The translations under genes and the position numbers were made by a program. This document shows positions 7,943 to 16,854 of a DNA stretch of 64,000 nt, in pieces. Position 1 is the stretch's first letter, and the number at the start of each line of letters is the position of its first letter. The DNA lies in NCBI GenBank assembly GCA_038250835.1, contig JBBSBY010000001.1:124001-188000 (forward strand). The letters run 5' to 3'. The DNA is from JBBSBY01 sp038250835. GTDB lineage: Bacteria; Desulfobacterota; Desulfomonilia; Desulfomonilales; Desulfomonilaceae. Under the pieces are notes generated by a model, which did no database searches, was not told the DNA's origin, and saw nothing but the letters and a program-made list of their open reading frames with translations.

Positions 7943-10900
7943 ATGAAAGAATTGTCTGAGCTTCTAACTGATCCAACAACAGGGAAAATGCCTGAAAACA
8001 CAATCGCATTTACCGACGAAAATCTGAAAAGCATATTAAAACGAAATCCCATTGCGCTCGCGGTTCTTGATCAAGATTTACGATATATATTTGTAAGCGA
8101 TAAGTATCTCCGAGATTATGACCTGGAACCTATGAATGTTGATGGAAAAAGAATCGCGGAAGTTATACCGGATATTCCCAACCGTTGGATTGAGGCGCTA
8201 CAGCTAGCCGTCAATGGAGAATCGCGAAGTTTTCAAGAAGATCATTTCATTAAACCTAACGGATCGATTGCTTTCATACGTTGGGAATGTTCGCCGTGGT
8301 TGGATTCCAACGGCAAGGTCCGTGGAGTAATCACGTTTTCAGAAAATATCACGGATCGAAAAATAATGGAAAGGGCCCTCCGGGAAAGCGAATCGAGATT
8401 TCGGCAGGTGTACGAAAACGCTCCGGTCATGATGCACTCCATTTCAACGGACACCCTCGTTTTCAATGTAAATTCCAAATGGCTACAGGAGATGGGGTAT
8501 TCTCGCCGGGAAGTAGTAGGTCGAAAAATCACCGATTTTATGACGGCAGAATCGAGCGATAAGCTCAATGGGGTTATGAAGACCTTCTGGTCCAGTGGAA
8601 AAATATCAGATCTATCATACCGTTACATACGAAAAGATGGATCGATCATTGACGTGTTACTGGATTCCGTAGTCATTGATGACCCGCTGTGGGGGAAATC
8701 AAGCGTCTCAGTCGTTGGTAATGTGACGGAACGCAAAGCCGCGGAACTTGCGATTCGGAGAAGTGAAGCAAAATACAAATTTTTTCTCGCAAATGCGCCG
8801 ATCGGCATTTTGGTTGTGGATACTGAAGGGCGAATTCTTGAAACTAACCAAGCGCTCTTGGATGTGCTGGGATCGAATTCCCTCGAAGCCACTAAAGCCA
8901 TTAACATGTTCACATTGCCTAATCTTGTTAAATTCGGCATTTCCGATCTATGCAAAAAATGTATGACTAAAGGAGTTGTCCTTTCCCTGGAAGCTCCTTA
9001 CGTGAGCTTCTGGGGCAAATGGGTCTATTTACGTTGGATACTGACGCCCATGCGGGATATTGACGGTAAAGTTACCGGCTGTCAGGCGGTGCTTGAAGAC
9101 ATAACCGAACGCAAAGAGACCGAACATAACCTAAATTGGGAACTCGCCGTGAATTCCGCGATAGCGGAGCTCTACGATTTATTAGTTTCTCCCGCATCTT
9201 CACTACGCGAAATTGGAGAGTTTCTTCTCGATAAATCCATGGAGCTGACGCAGAGCAGCTCCGGGTATATTGCTGAAATAAATTCATATACAAAGACATT
9301 CAAGGGCAATCTCATTGTCAGAGCGAGCGATTGCATGCTGGACAAGAATATCAAAATGAAATTGTTCGCTCTCAGGGAAGATGGAATCTACAACGGACTG
9401 TGGGGGCATTCTCTTAACACCAAAGAAAGCTTTTTCACGAATTCGGCGGCGGAACACGAGAGCGCAACGGGCGTACCCAAAAGCCATTTCTCAATTCGAA
9501 GTTTTATATCCGCGCCAATTACAATAGGCGAAGAATTGATCGGTCAAATTTCGCTTGCTAACTCTCAAAGAGATTACACTTCCAAAGATTTATCGGCCCT
9601 GGACCGTCTGGCCCGCAATTATGCCCTTGCAATAATAAAGAAAAAAGCCGAACGCACTCAAGCAATGCTGGCCACTGCCGTAACGCAATCAGCGGACGCC
9701 ATCGCAATCACGGACCCACACGGAAAAGTGGAATATGTAAATCCCGCATTCGAAAAAGTTACCGGATTCGCAAGCGCAGACATCATCCGCAAGAATATCA
9801 ACCTGCTCAAGAGCGGTAAACAGAATGCCGAGTTCTACGCAAATATTTGGAAAACTATAAATTGCTGCGAAGAGTGGTCGGGTCGTCTGATTAATAAAAA
9901 GAAGGATGGATCACTTTATTATGAGGACCAGAAAATTTCTCCGGTGCGAAACGCCGAAGGCGCCATAGTAAATTTTGTCAGCACGAAAAGAGATGTGACA
10001 AAGCAGATTATGCTGGAGAAACAACTGATTCAATCCCAAAAGATGGACGCCCTTGGAACCCTTGTCGGCGGCATTGCTCATGATTTCAACAATATACTCC
10101 AGGCTATTCTGGGATACGCCGACCTTCTGTTATCCGAAAAAGACCAGAACTCACCTGAATTTGGTGAGCTTGAGGTGATTGTTAGATCAGCCAAAAGCGG
10201 CGCCGACCTTGTCCAACGGCTTTTAACATTTGGTCAGAGGTCGGAATCGAAATTTCAATCCATAGACCTGAATATGGAAATCCAGCAGGTGGCAAAGCTA
10301 CTTTCCCGAAGTATTCCTAAGATGATTGAAATCGAAATTCAGCTTGAACCAAGCCTGACGGCTACCAGCGCTGATCCTGTTCAGATAGAGCGTATCTTGA
10401 TGAATTTGGCGGTTAACGCAAAGGCTGCGATGCCTGACGGCGGCCGCTTGACAATAGCAACCAAGAACGTGATTCTGGATGAAAAAGATTGCGTTGATTT
10501 CCCTGACGCTCAACCGGGCCCATACGCTTTGTTGACTGTTTCGGATACCGGACAGGGAATGGACAAAGAGATCCTGGCCAGGATTTTTGATCCATTTTTT
10601 ACCACCAAAGCCATGGGCGCCAACAAGGGAACGGGTCTAGGTTTGTCGATCGTGTACGGCATCGTCAAACAACACCACGGTTTAATTTATTGTGAAAGCG
10701 AAGTGGGAGAAGGTAGCTCTTTCCACATCTATCTCCCCTCCATAACGATCCGATCAGGGGAATTTAAAGTAATGGAAGAACTAGCGCCGATGCGGGGATC
10801 TGAAACAATTCTTTTGGTTGATGATGAAGAATTTATCCGGGAACTTGGCGCCAGGATACTTTCGCGCAATGGTTACAATGTCCTCACCGCAATCAACGGT

Positions 10901-11170
10901 AAAGAGGCGCTGGATATTTATAGTTCTGAGGGGCAAAAAATTTCCGCCGTAATTTTGGATTTGGCCATGCCTCAGATGGGCGGCGAGGAATGCTACCGAG
11001 AATTACTTAAAATCAATCCGAATATCAAGGTTTTGATCGCCACCGGCTATGGAAAGAATGGAGTCCATGTGGATCTTAAGGCCGGCTTGAATAACTATAT
11101 CGCCAAACCTTATGAGGCTAAGCAGATACTTAGAGCAGTTAAAAACCTGATCCACGGTTCTTCGGATTGA
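7943..11170 (+). CDS. PAS/GAF multi-sensor hybrid histidine kinase
   Basis: A 1075-residue soluble sensor kinase with no obvious membrane helices. In order: PAS (about 25-140), PAS (143-270), PAS (271-395), GAF (400-565), PAS (568-690), dimerisation domain with the phospho-His in GGIAHDFNNIL (His713), HATPase with DTGQGMD and GTGLGLSIVYG (about 810-925), and a C-terminal receiver whose phospho-Asp is in VILDLAMPQ (Asp1006). The HDFNN form is typical of kinases with a fused or separate receiver for phosphorelay. It is followed by a UspA and a metal exporter gene on the same strand. The ligand or redox cue is not predictable. Confidence 0.92.
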   Translation: MKELSELLTDPTTGKMPENTIAFTDENLKSILKRNPIALAVLDQDLRYIFVSDKYLRDYDLEPMNVDGKRIAEVIPDIPNRWIEALQLAVNGESRSFQEDHFIKPNGSIAFIRWECSPWLDSNGKVRGVITFSENITDRKIMERALRESESRFRQVYENAPVMMHSISTDTLVFNVNSKWLQEMGYSRREVVGRKITDFMTAESSDKLNGVMKTFWSSGKISDLSYRYIRKDGSIIDVLLDSVVIDDPLWGKSSVSVVGNVTERKAAELAIRRSEAKYKFFLANAPIGILVVDTEGRILETNQALLDVLGSNSLEATKAINMFTLPNLVKFGISDLCKKCMTKGVVLSLEAPYVSFWGKWVYLRWILTPMRDIDGKVTGCQAVLEDITERKETEHNLNWELAVNSAIAELYDLLVSPASSLREIGEFLLDKSMELTQSSSGYIAEINSYTKTFKGNLIVRASDCMLDKNIKMKLFALREDGIYNGLWGHSLNTKESFFTNSAAEHESATGVPKSHFSIRSFISAPITIGEELIGQISLANSQRDYTSKDLSALDRLARNYALAIIKKKAERTQAMLATAVTQSADAIAITDPHGKVEYVNPAFEKVTGFASADIIRKNINLLKSGKQNAEFYANIWKTINCCEEWSGRLINKKKDGSLYYEDQKISPVRNAEGAIVNFVSTKRDVTKQIMLEKQLIQSQKMDALGTLVGGIAHDFNNILQAILGYADLLLSEKDQNSPEFGELEVIVRSAKSGADLVQRLLTFGQRSESKFQSIDLNMEIQQVAKLLSRSIPKMIEIEIQLEPSLTATSADPVQIERILMNLAVNAKAAMPDGGRLTIATKNVILDEKDCVDFPDAQPGPYALLTVSDTGQGMDKEILARIFDPFFTTKAMGANKGTGLGLSIVYGIVKQHHGLIYCESEVGEGSSFHIYLPSITIRSGEFKVMEELAPMRGSETILLVDDEEFIRELGARILSRNGYNVLTAINGKEALDIYSSEGQKISAVILDLAMPQMGGEECYRELLKINPNIKVLIATGYGKNGVHVDLKAGLNNYIAKPYEAKQILRAVKNLIHGSSD

Positions 11171-11214
11171 ACCCCTGGGCCCTTTGATGCGGGGTTTGCT
11201 ATATATTAAATTTG
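11171..11214 (+). terminator. Possible terminator hairpin after the hybrid kinase
   Basis: Directly after the kinase stop, AACCCC and GGGGTT form a stem with a loop of about 15 bases, followed by a TTGCTATATATTAAATTT stretch. The T-run is weak, so it may only attenuate transcription into the UspA gene. Confidence 0.35.
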
Positions 11215-11246
11215 CGTTTACTTAGTAATACTGGAGGGTAGGCCGA

Positions 11247-11699
11247 ATGATTCCCAAAAAAATTCTAGTTTGTACGGATTTTTCTGAAAATTCCGTCAAA
11301 GCTCGATTGTTGGCCATCAGCTATGCGCAGGCTTTTGAGGCCGAGCTTATAGTCCTACATGTCATTAATTCCAGGTTAATCGGATATCCCACCTTTGTCG
11401 AACGAGTTCCCATGGAAGTGTCCGCTCTACAGAAAAGTATTGACGAAGGAGCGCGGCAACAAATGGAATTAATCACCAGCGATACGGGGCGGACCATTGA
11501 ACAAACGACGGGGCATGTAATTATGGGAGCCCCTGCTGAAGAGATTGTGCGTTTTGCAAATGACAATGATGTTGATCTCATTGTTATGGGTACGCACGGA
11601 TGGACCGGAGTGAAACGTATCATCATCGGCAGCACCGCTGAAAATGTATTGAGAACCGCTCTTTGTCCCGTGTTGGTCGTGAGATCCGATTCAGAGTAG
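11247..11699 (+). CDS. Universal stress protein, single UspA domain
   Basis: A 150-residue UspA-fold protein. It starts with KKILVCTDFSENSVKA and ends with the ATP-binding type loop GTHGWTGVKRIIIGSTAENVLRTALCPVLVVR, i.e. the Gx2Gx9G[S/T] pattern of nucleotide-binding Usp proteins. TGGAGGGT stands before the ATG. It lies eight bases upstream of the cation exporter gene, so the two are probably one transcript. Usp proteins are cytoplasmic dimers induced by starvation or stress; the partner is not known. Confidence 0.92.
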   Translation: MIPKKILVCTDFSENSVKARLLAISYAQAFEAELIVLHVINSRLIGYPTFVERVPMEVSALQKSIDEGARQQMELITSDTGRTIEQTTGHVIMGAPAEEIVRFANDNDVDLIVMGTHGWTGVKRIIIGSTAENVLRTALCPVLVVRSDSE

Positions 11700-11706
11700 A
11701 TTCAGT

Positions 11707-12708
11707 ATGGATCAATCCCTACAGCACAACTCTTCCGATGACGGCAGATTGAACTTTAAAGTCATCACTTTAGCTCTTGTAATATCCGTATTCATAATGG
11801 CCGTCAAGTTTGCCGCATATTGGATTACCGCGTCTTCGGCAATACTTTCCGATGCCCTTGAATCCATTATAAATGTGGCTGCGGGATCTTTTGCTCTTGC
11901 CGGCGTTGTAGTGTCGGCCAGGCCTCCTGATCGAGACCATCCGTATGGACACGGTAAAATCGAATATTTTTCAGCCGGTTTCGAGGGGGCTTTAATTGTA
12001 ATAGCGGCTATAGGGATTTTTTATGAGGGTATAGGGCAGATTCTCGACCCCAGGCCGCTACCTCAACTTGGCTGGGGACTCGCGATGTTACTTGCAGTTT
12101 CCGTCGTAAATTTAACGCTCGGGTACACTTTAATTAAAACAGGAAAACGCACCGGCTCCATGGCCTTAACGGCTGACGGTAAACATCTTATGACGGACGT
12201 GTACACGTCCTCAATCGTGCTGGTTGGATTGCTTCTCGTTAAGCTTACGGGAAATTATGTATTGGACGGAGTGGTTGCATGCCTTGCCGGCGTAAATATC
12301 GTCTACACGGGAGTGAAGCTGATTAAACAGGCTTTCGCCCGTCTAATGGATTCATCCGACCCGGAGCTGCTCGAAGAAATCAGCCGGATACTGGACAAAA
12401 GCAAAAAGGATATCTGGATTGACGTGCACAAGCTCAGAGCCTGGCGGTCCGGCGCCAGGGTCCATATTGATTTCCATTTGATTTTACCGCGAGACCTCCC
12501 TTTGATGGATGGCCATCGTGAAGTGAAGGAGTTGGAAGCTATTTTTACTAATTATTACAAGAGTCTCTCTGACGTTTTGATTCATTTGGATCCTTGCGCC
12601 GATCCCGATTGTCCGATATGTGGTCAGGATCCATGCGACAAAAGGAAGGCCAAGAAAACAAAACACAGAGAGTGGAATGCAGGTAACCTGATTAATGATT
12701 CACCCTAA
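11707..12708 (+). CDS. Cation diffusion facilitator (CDF) metal exporter
   Basis: A 333-residue CDF protein with about six membrane helices. The metal-site motif of helix 2 appears as SDALESIINVAAG, followed by DHPYGHGKIEYFSAGFEG, and helix 5 carries TADGKHLMTDVYTS. A cytoplasmic ferredoxin-like domain follows (from about residue 215). The tail is unusual: four cysteines at 297, 302, 305 and 310 (PDCPICGQDPC) before a basic end. In the family these proteins export Zn, Fe, Mn or Cd by proton exchange; the Cys tail may bind metal. It starts eight bases after the UspA gene. Confidence 0.88.
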   Translation: MDQSLQHNSSDDGRLNFKVITLALVISVFIMAVKFAAYWITASSAILSDALESIINVAAGSFALAGVVVSARPPDRDHPYGHGKIEYFSAGFEGALIVIAAIGIFYEGIGQILDPRPLPQLGWGLAMLLAVSVVNLTLGYTLIKTGKRTGSMALTADGKHLMTDVYTSSIVLVGLLLVKLTGNYVLDGVVACLAGVNIVYTGVKLIKQAFARLMDSSDPELLEEISRILDKSKKDIWIDVHKLRAWRSGARVHIDFHLILPRDLPLMDGHREVKELEAIFTNYYKSLSDVLIHLDPCADPDCPICGQDPCDKRKAKKTKHREWNAGNLINDSP

Positions 12709-13223
12709 CCCTCTCCAGGGATGGAGAAGGAACTGAGAGTACTTAGCGATTTATACATTTTAATGAGAACCGGTATTGTCTCCTCCATACGCGTTGCGCG
12801 CAGAACGAACATTTGAAATCCATTTTTGGCTAGTCATTTGCGGCGCCCTGCGGCTAACATGAAAAAAAATTGACGCCTCCAGCCTCATTATCCTGCCATT
12901 TAGACCGTATCATCTTAAATATCAAGAAGTTGCAGCAGTTGAAGTTAAAACGTTTCAATTTGGCATTATGTTTGCCTCTTTCACAATTGTTTGATAGATA
13001 AGGCGAAAAGTTCAACTTGCCATAATTTCTTTATTTAGTTCCTGAGGTATTAGTCCTCGCGGGTGTCTCCTTGTGAACGCTCGTGGGATTTCGAATTAAA
13101 TTATCTCAGATATTAACTATTTTGTATTTCTGGAAACTTTTTCGATGAATGATTGTTGTTTCTACAGAAATACACACAGAATTAAATGGCGGATTTTGTA
13201 GAAGCCTGCTGAAGGAGATTGTC
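12709..13223. other. Intergenic stretch with a short CCCTCTCC-type repeat
   Basis: Some 515 bases without a convincing gene. Near the left end (12701-12740, touching the exporter stop) lies CACCCTAACCCTCTCC followed by GGGATGGAGAAGG, a copy of a short palindromic element also found at 14311 and 14625. The rest is AT-rich, with no RNA gene seen. Confidence 0.5.
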
Positions 13224-13847
13224 ATGAATATACCTGAATTCTTGAATTACTCAGCTTCCGGGAACTTGCCTAAGCTGAGACAAATGCTGGATTCCGGCTT
13301 CGATATAAACTCGGCTGATGAATTTGGAACGACTGCGCTTATGGAAGCCGCTTTTTCCAATCAATTGGAAGCAGTGCGATTTCTCCTATCCCTGGGAGCA
13401 AATCCGGATTCGAGAGACCAGGATGGAGCCACCGCTATTTTTTCAGCCATTGTGCAAAGTGACTCCACGATTACCGACGAATTGGCTAATTACGGGGCGG
13501 ACATCAACGCTCATGATAACAATGGCTACACTCCCTTAATCGAAGCTGCTTATTACGGCAGGCTTTCCATTATTAAACTTCTCCTACACCGCATGGCGGA
13601 TGTAAACGCGAAAGACAACGCAGGCCGCACCGCCTTGTTCTGGGCTGCGTTCCAAGGGCGTTTAGATATCGTGCAGCTTCTTGGAGAATGGGGCGCCGAT
13701 CCGGCAATTGAAGACTATGATGGAAACACTCCCCGCTCTTGGGCTTTGTTTGAGGGACACGAGGAAATCGCCAGATTGATTGAGCAAAACACCCAAATGT
13801 TCGGTAATCGGTCGCAAAAGCCATGCGGCGAATTTTTCCTTGTTTAG
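13224..13847 (+). CDS. Cytoplasmic ankyrin-repeat protein
   Basis: ATG 13224 follows GAAGGAGA, giving 207 residues without a signal peptide. About six ankyrin repeats fill residues 5-190 (phrases such as FGTTALMEAAFSNQLEAVRFL and NGYTPLIEAAYYGRLSIIKLL). It has the same repeat spacing as the partial ankyrin protein at the right edge and lacks the export signal of the one near 4.5 kb. Likely a protein-binding scaffold. A frame opening earlier at 13149 has no ribosome site. No operon partner is evident. Confidence 0.85.
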   Translation: MNIPEFLNYSASGNLPKLRQMLDSGFDINSADEFGTTALMEAAFSNQLEAVRFLLSLGANPDSRDQDGATAIFSAIVQSDSTITDELANYGADINAHDNNGYTPLIEAAYYGRLSIIKLLLHRMADVNAKDNAGRTALFWAAFQGRLDIVQLLGEWGADPAIEDYDGNTPRSWALFEGHEEIARLIEQNTQMFGNRSQKPCGEFFLV

Positions 13848-14053
13848 CTCTTCAACTTCAAGGTTGATTATCATTTCATTTGGGCGCTAAATTTGTATAA
13901 TAGGATTTCTCGCCGCGCCATGGAATTTTACCTTGGAGTTGCGTGAGCAACGCAAATCTGTAATCACACTACTCACCCATGGCTTATGAGCTTGGTATTC
14001 GCCTAAAGTTCGCCATGCGCGGTTGAAATATTCTCATTTTTGAGGAGGTCTAC

Positions 14054-14254
14054 ATGAAAGTTTCCGAAGGTAGCCTGGATGTCTCTGACGCCATAAGAAA
14101 GGCGATTCAAGATGGTAAAATCACCAATAGCGAATTTGATAAGATTTTGTTTGAAGCTGAAAAAGACGGACACATTGATTCCCAGGAAAAAAGTCTGCTG
14201 GCCCAACTCCATAATATGATCAGCGAAGGCACGGTCAAACGAGTCCCAGATTAA
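14054..14254 (+). CDS. Small acidic helical protein, possibly EF-hand-like
   Basis: A 66-residue protein after a very strong GAGGAGG site. It is predicted to be all helical, with two acidic turns: AIQDGKITNSEFDKIL and AEKDGHIDSQEKSLL. The second resembles a calcium-loop pattern (DGHIDSQE), and the first has the same spacing, so a paired EF-hand-like or TerB-like fold is possible. The function is not known. It stands alone between stretches rich in short repeats. Confidence 0.65.
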   Translation: MKVSEGSLDVSDAIRKAIQDGKITNSEFDKILFEAEKDGHIDSQEKSLLAQLHNMISEGTVKRVPD

Positions 14255-14809
14255 GGCACGCTCCTACCAATCTACGGTAAAAATGGTAAATTCTGAGAAA
14301 TCTTGTAATTCCCCTCTCCAATTTTGGAGAGGGTTGGCGGGGTAATTAATTATTTAAACAAGTGAGAATTCGATGGCTGTATCGTTTAAAGATCTTCGCC
14401 TCGCATGTCCCTCGATGAACGATAAGTTGACGACTTGTCTCATGGCGAATTTTTGAACCGGCCCAACACCACCACATTTTATTTTAATTTTTCCCGCCTC
14501 AGGTCGAGTACCATGTTATACTTCCATCCGGCATTTTTACTCCAGTGACCATGAACTCTTCCTATGTGCCATTGAATGTGATCTGATATATTTCGCTTCT
14601 AGTTTGAAACATTTTGTTGAAACGCCCCTCCCTACCCTTTCCAAATCTGGAGAGGGAACGAGAAGGATTTCGCAAATATACCGACACAATACGAAACGAT
14701 CTGAATTTACGCAGCTTAAACGTACAACTCGGCAGTTCAGTGACGGCGGGGAATTATGTTTTTCCCTAATGCTATATACTCTTAGATCTGATGCAGGGGA
14801 TTCAATCCT
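14255..14809. other. Repeat-bearing intergenic stretch
   Basis: About 555 bases with no supported gene. Two copies of a short palindromic element are present: 14312-14333 is a perfect inverted repeat CCCTCTCCA/TGGAGAGGG with a four-base loop, and 14625-14665 is a looser copy (CCCTCCCTACCCTTTCC...GGAGAGGG). A frame from 14604 to 14888 crosses the second copy and overlaps the Nudix gene; I regard it as chance. Confidence 0.6.
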
Positions 14810-15361
14810 ATGGGGTCCAAAAAGCTCGATTGGGAGCTGGTCGACTCACGAATTGATCGGAAGTACAATTTGTTTTCCGTTTCAGTAAATCGAAACAAGT
14901 CGCCACGCACCGGTAAAATCCATCAATTTCAAACATTAACTTCTCCTGATTGGGTTGCGGTTATCGCCGTTACTCCAAAAAACGAAATGGTTATGGTTAA
15001 GCAGTATCGCCATGGAATCGCGGGAGTTTCCTTAGAACCGCCTGGTGGACTGGTCAAGGAAGGACAAAACGCGGAACAAAGCGGTCGAGAAGAATTGGAG
15101 GAAGAGACGGGGTATGTTGCTCAGAAATTTGAAGAGTTAGGCTGGATGTATCCGGTTCCGGCAATATTTACAAATAAATTTTACGTATTCTTGGCTGAAA
15201 ACGCTGAATTGCTTGGCGCTAAAAACCCTGACGAAACTGAAGAGATAGAAACCGTGCTTGTTCCCGTGGGGGAGATTGACCGGATGATTAGAGGCGGAGA
15301 AATTAACGCTTCAGTAATGATTGCGGCTTTAAATCTGTATTCCATAAAGAAGCGTAAGTAG
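14810..15361 (+). CDS. Nudix hydrolase, ADP-ribose pyrophosphatase-like
   Basis: A 183-residue Nudix protein. The Nudix box runs from PPGGLVKEG through GREELEEETGY (about residues 84-108). The catalytic EExxEE part is intact, but the first box Glu is Gln (GQNAEQ) and the RE pair reads EE, which departs a little from the consensus. The N-terminal beta domain and length fit ADP-sugar pyrophosphatases that cleave ADP-ribose and similar nucleotide sugars. AGGGGA precedes the ATG by seven bases. It is a single gene. Confidence 0.85.
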   Translation: MGSKKLDWELVDSRIDRKYNLFSVSVNRNKSPRTGKIHQFQTLTSPDWVAVIAVTPKNEMVMVKQYRHGIAGVSLEPPGGLVKEGQNAEQSGREELEEETGYVAQKFEELGWMYPVPAIFTNKFYVFLAENAELLGAKNPDETEEIETVLVPVGEIDRMIRGGEINASVMIAALNLYSIKKRK

Positions 15362-15495
15362 GCTCGTCTCCTTATATTCAGTATTGCAAACACAGTGGAA
15401 GTCGTCAACCATAAACAGGAAAAGATGGAGAAATACAGTGATTCTCGAAAGTAATCACGGATACAATGATAACGTCTTAAAATAATCAGCTATCC

Positions 15496-15645
15496 GAGTT
15501 GCTTAAAACCGTAAAGCTTCGTCATGTATTCAGGGCTTATCATCGTCATTTCCAGCGCAAGCTGGAATCCAGGAAGATCTGGGTCCCAGCGTTCGCTGGG
15601 ACGACGGATCAGAATCCTTATTCGACAGAATTTCGAGAAATCCTA
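15496..15645 (+). repeat. Dispersed repeat, copy 2
   Basis: This is the best-preserved copy of the three-member family (7726, 15496, 24100). Both hairpins are intact: TTCCAGC/GCTGGAA at about 15550-15567 around GCAA, and GTCCCAGC (15583-15590), four bases, GCTGGGAC (15595-15602). It shares the left block TTAAAACCGTAAAGCTTCGTC and the right block TTATTCGACAGAATTTCGAG with the others. It lies in the 448-base gap between the Nudix gene and the dehydrogenase gene; no gene is seen in that gap. Confidence 0.85.
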
Positions 15646-15809
15646 TGCCCGAACTCTTTAGCTTTAGGTACGATTTTGAAGGATCAACCGTTTACCGGAT
15701 CTTTAGACGGCATTGCTTTCTAGCCTGCAAAGGCTCACATGCCGGGGAGTGGTGAAACGAAATTGATTGCTAACCTGATGTTCGAATCAAATAATTGAGG
15801 AGGCAGCGT

Positions 15810-16661
15810 ATGGACGTAAAGACATTCGGAGTTATAGGCGCCGGCCAGATGGGCGCAGGTATTTCTCAGGTTGCCGCAACCGCAGGGCTAAATGTAATAA
15901 TGAACGACATCAAACAAGAGTTCGTCGACCGCGGACTTTCCACCATCGGAAAAAGTTTGGATCGTTCAGTTTCCAAGGGCAAAATGACCGCAGATGAAAA
16001 AGCCGCTATCGTGGGACGAGTAACAAGCAGCACGGATCTTGCGGATTTCAAAAACGCGGACTTTGTTGTGGAAGCCGTTATAGAAAATTTTGAACTCAAG
16101 AAAAGTGTGTTTCAACGTCTGGACGAAGTGGTCCCTCAGGGCAAGGTTCTCGCTTCCAATACCTCATCCATATCCATAACAAAACTGGCGGCATGCACTA
16201 AACGACCTGAGCTTTTTATAGGCATGCACTTCATGAATCCGGTTCCGATTATGAAGTTGGTTGAAATAATAAATGGTTTAGCAACATCTAAAGAAACTTC
16301 CGAGCTGACAGTCAATCTTTCTAAACAATTCGGAAAAATACCAATAGAAGCACAGGATTTTCCAGGGTTTATCTCCAATCGCATTCTGATGCCGATGATT
16401 AACGAGGCTATGTTCGCATTGTTCGAAGGCGTTGGAACTCCGGAAGCAATCGATGAAGTCATGAAGTTGGGTATGAACCATCCCATGGGTCCGTTGACTC
16501 TAGCGGATTTCATAGGTCTTGATACTTGCCTGGCGATTATGAATGTTCTGCATGAAGGATTCGGAGATCCGAAATACAGACCTTGCCCTTTGCTCATTAA
16601 ATATGTTGACGCCGGTAGACTGGGTAAGAAAACAGGCCGTGGAGTGTATGATTATTCGTAG
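15810..16661 (+). CDS. hbd: 3-hydroxybutyryl-CoA dehydrogenase
   Basis: A 283-residue protein starting at ATG 15810 after TTGAGGAGG. The NAD-binding loop is GVIGAGQMGAGISQVAA at the N-terminus; the catalytic His lies in IGMHFMNPVPIMKLVEII, and FPGFISNRILMPMINEA and NHPMGPLTLADFIGLDT are the usual C-terminal dimer motifs. It oxidises (S)-3-hydroxyacyl-CoA to 3-ketoacyl-CoA with NAD(P), or reverses this, in butyrate-type or beta-oxidation pathways. No thiolase or crotonase gene is adjacent. The first five codons of the longer frame (15795) are not needed. Confidence 0.93.
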   Translation: MDVKTFGVIGAGQMGAGISQVAATAGLNVIMNDIKQEFVDRGLSTIGKSLDRSVSKGKMTADEKAAIVGRVTSSTDLADFKNADFVVEAVIENFELKKSVFQRLDEVVPQGKVLASNTSSISITKLAACTKRPELFIGMHFMNPVPIMKLVEIINGLATSKETSELTVNLSKQFGKIPIEAQDFPGFISNRILMPMINEAMFALFEGVGTPEAIDEVMKLGMNHPMGPLTLADFIGLDTCLAIMNVLHEGFGDPKYRPCPLLIKYVDAGRLGKKTGRGVYDYS

Positions 16662-16688
16662 CGCTTGGGACGGATAACAAAGGCTTGC

Positions 16689-16724
16689 TTGCGCCTCATT
16701 TCACAAGCGAAAAGTGAGGCGCAA
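16689..16724. terminator. Hairpin between convergent genes
   Basis: A perfect ten-base inverted repeat TTGCGCCTCA (16689-16698) and TGAGGCGCAA (16715-16724) with a 16-base loop sits 27 bases after the dehydrogenase stop and ahead of the convergent pseudogene end. It lacks a long T-run, but its position suits a bidirectional terminator. Confidence 0.6.
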
Positions 16725-16854
16725 TAAACGCCGCAACTGGGATCAAAGTTCGATAACTAAATATTCAATGTGGGACGCCCAGTTCGCAGACAAAACGCAA
16801 CGAACTTGGCGCCAAGCCTTTCCGAAAAGTAACTCGTTTCAGCACATTTTGTCG

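Noticed and set aside
14604..14888. 94-codon frame before the Nudix gene
   Set aside because: It crosses a palindromic repeat and overlaps the Nudix start in another frame; no ribosome site.
15499..15723. 74-codon frame over repeat copy 2
   Set aside because: It is the translation of a dispersed non-coding repeat; the other copies do not keep a frame.
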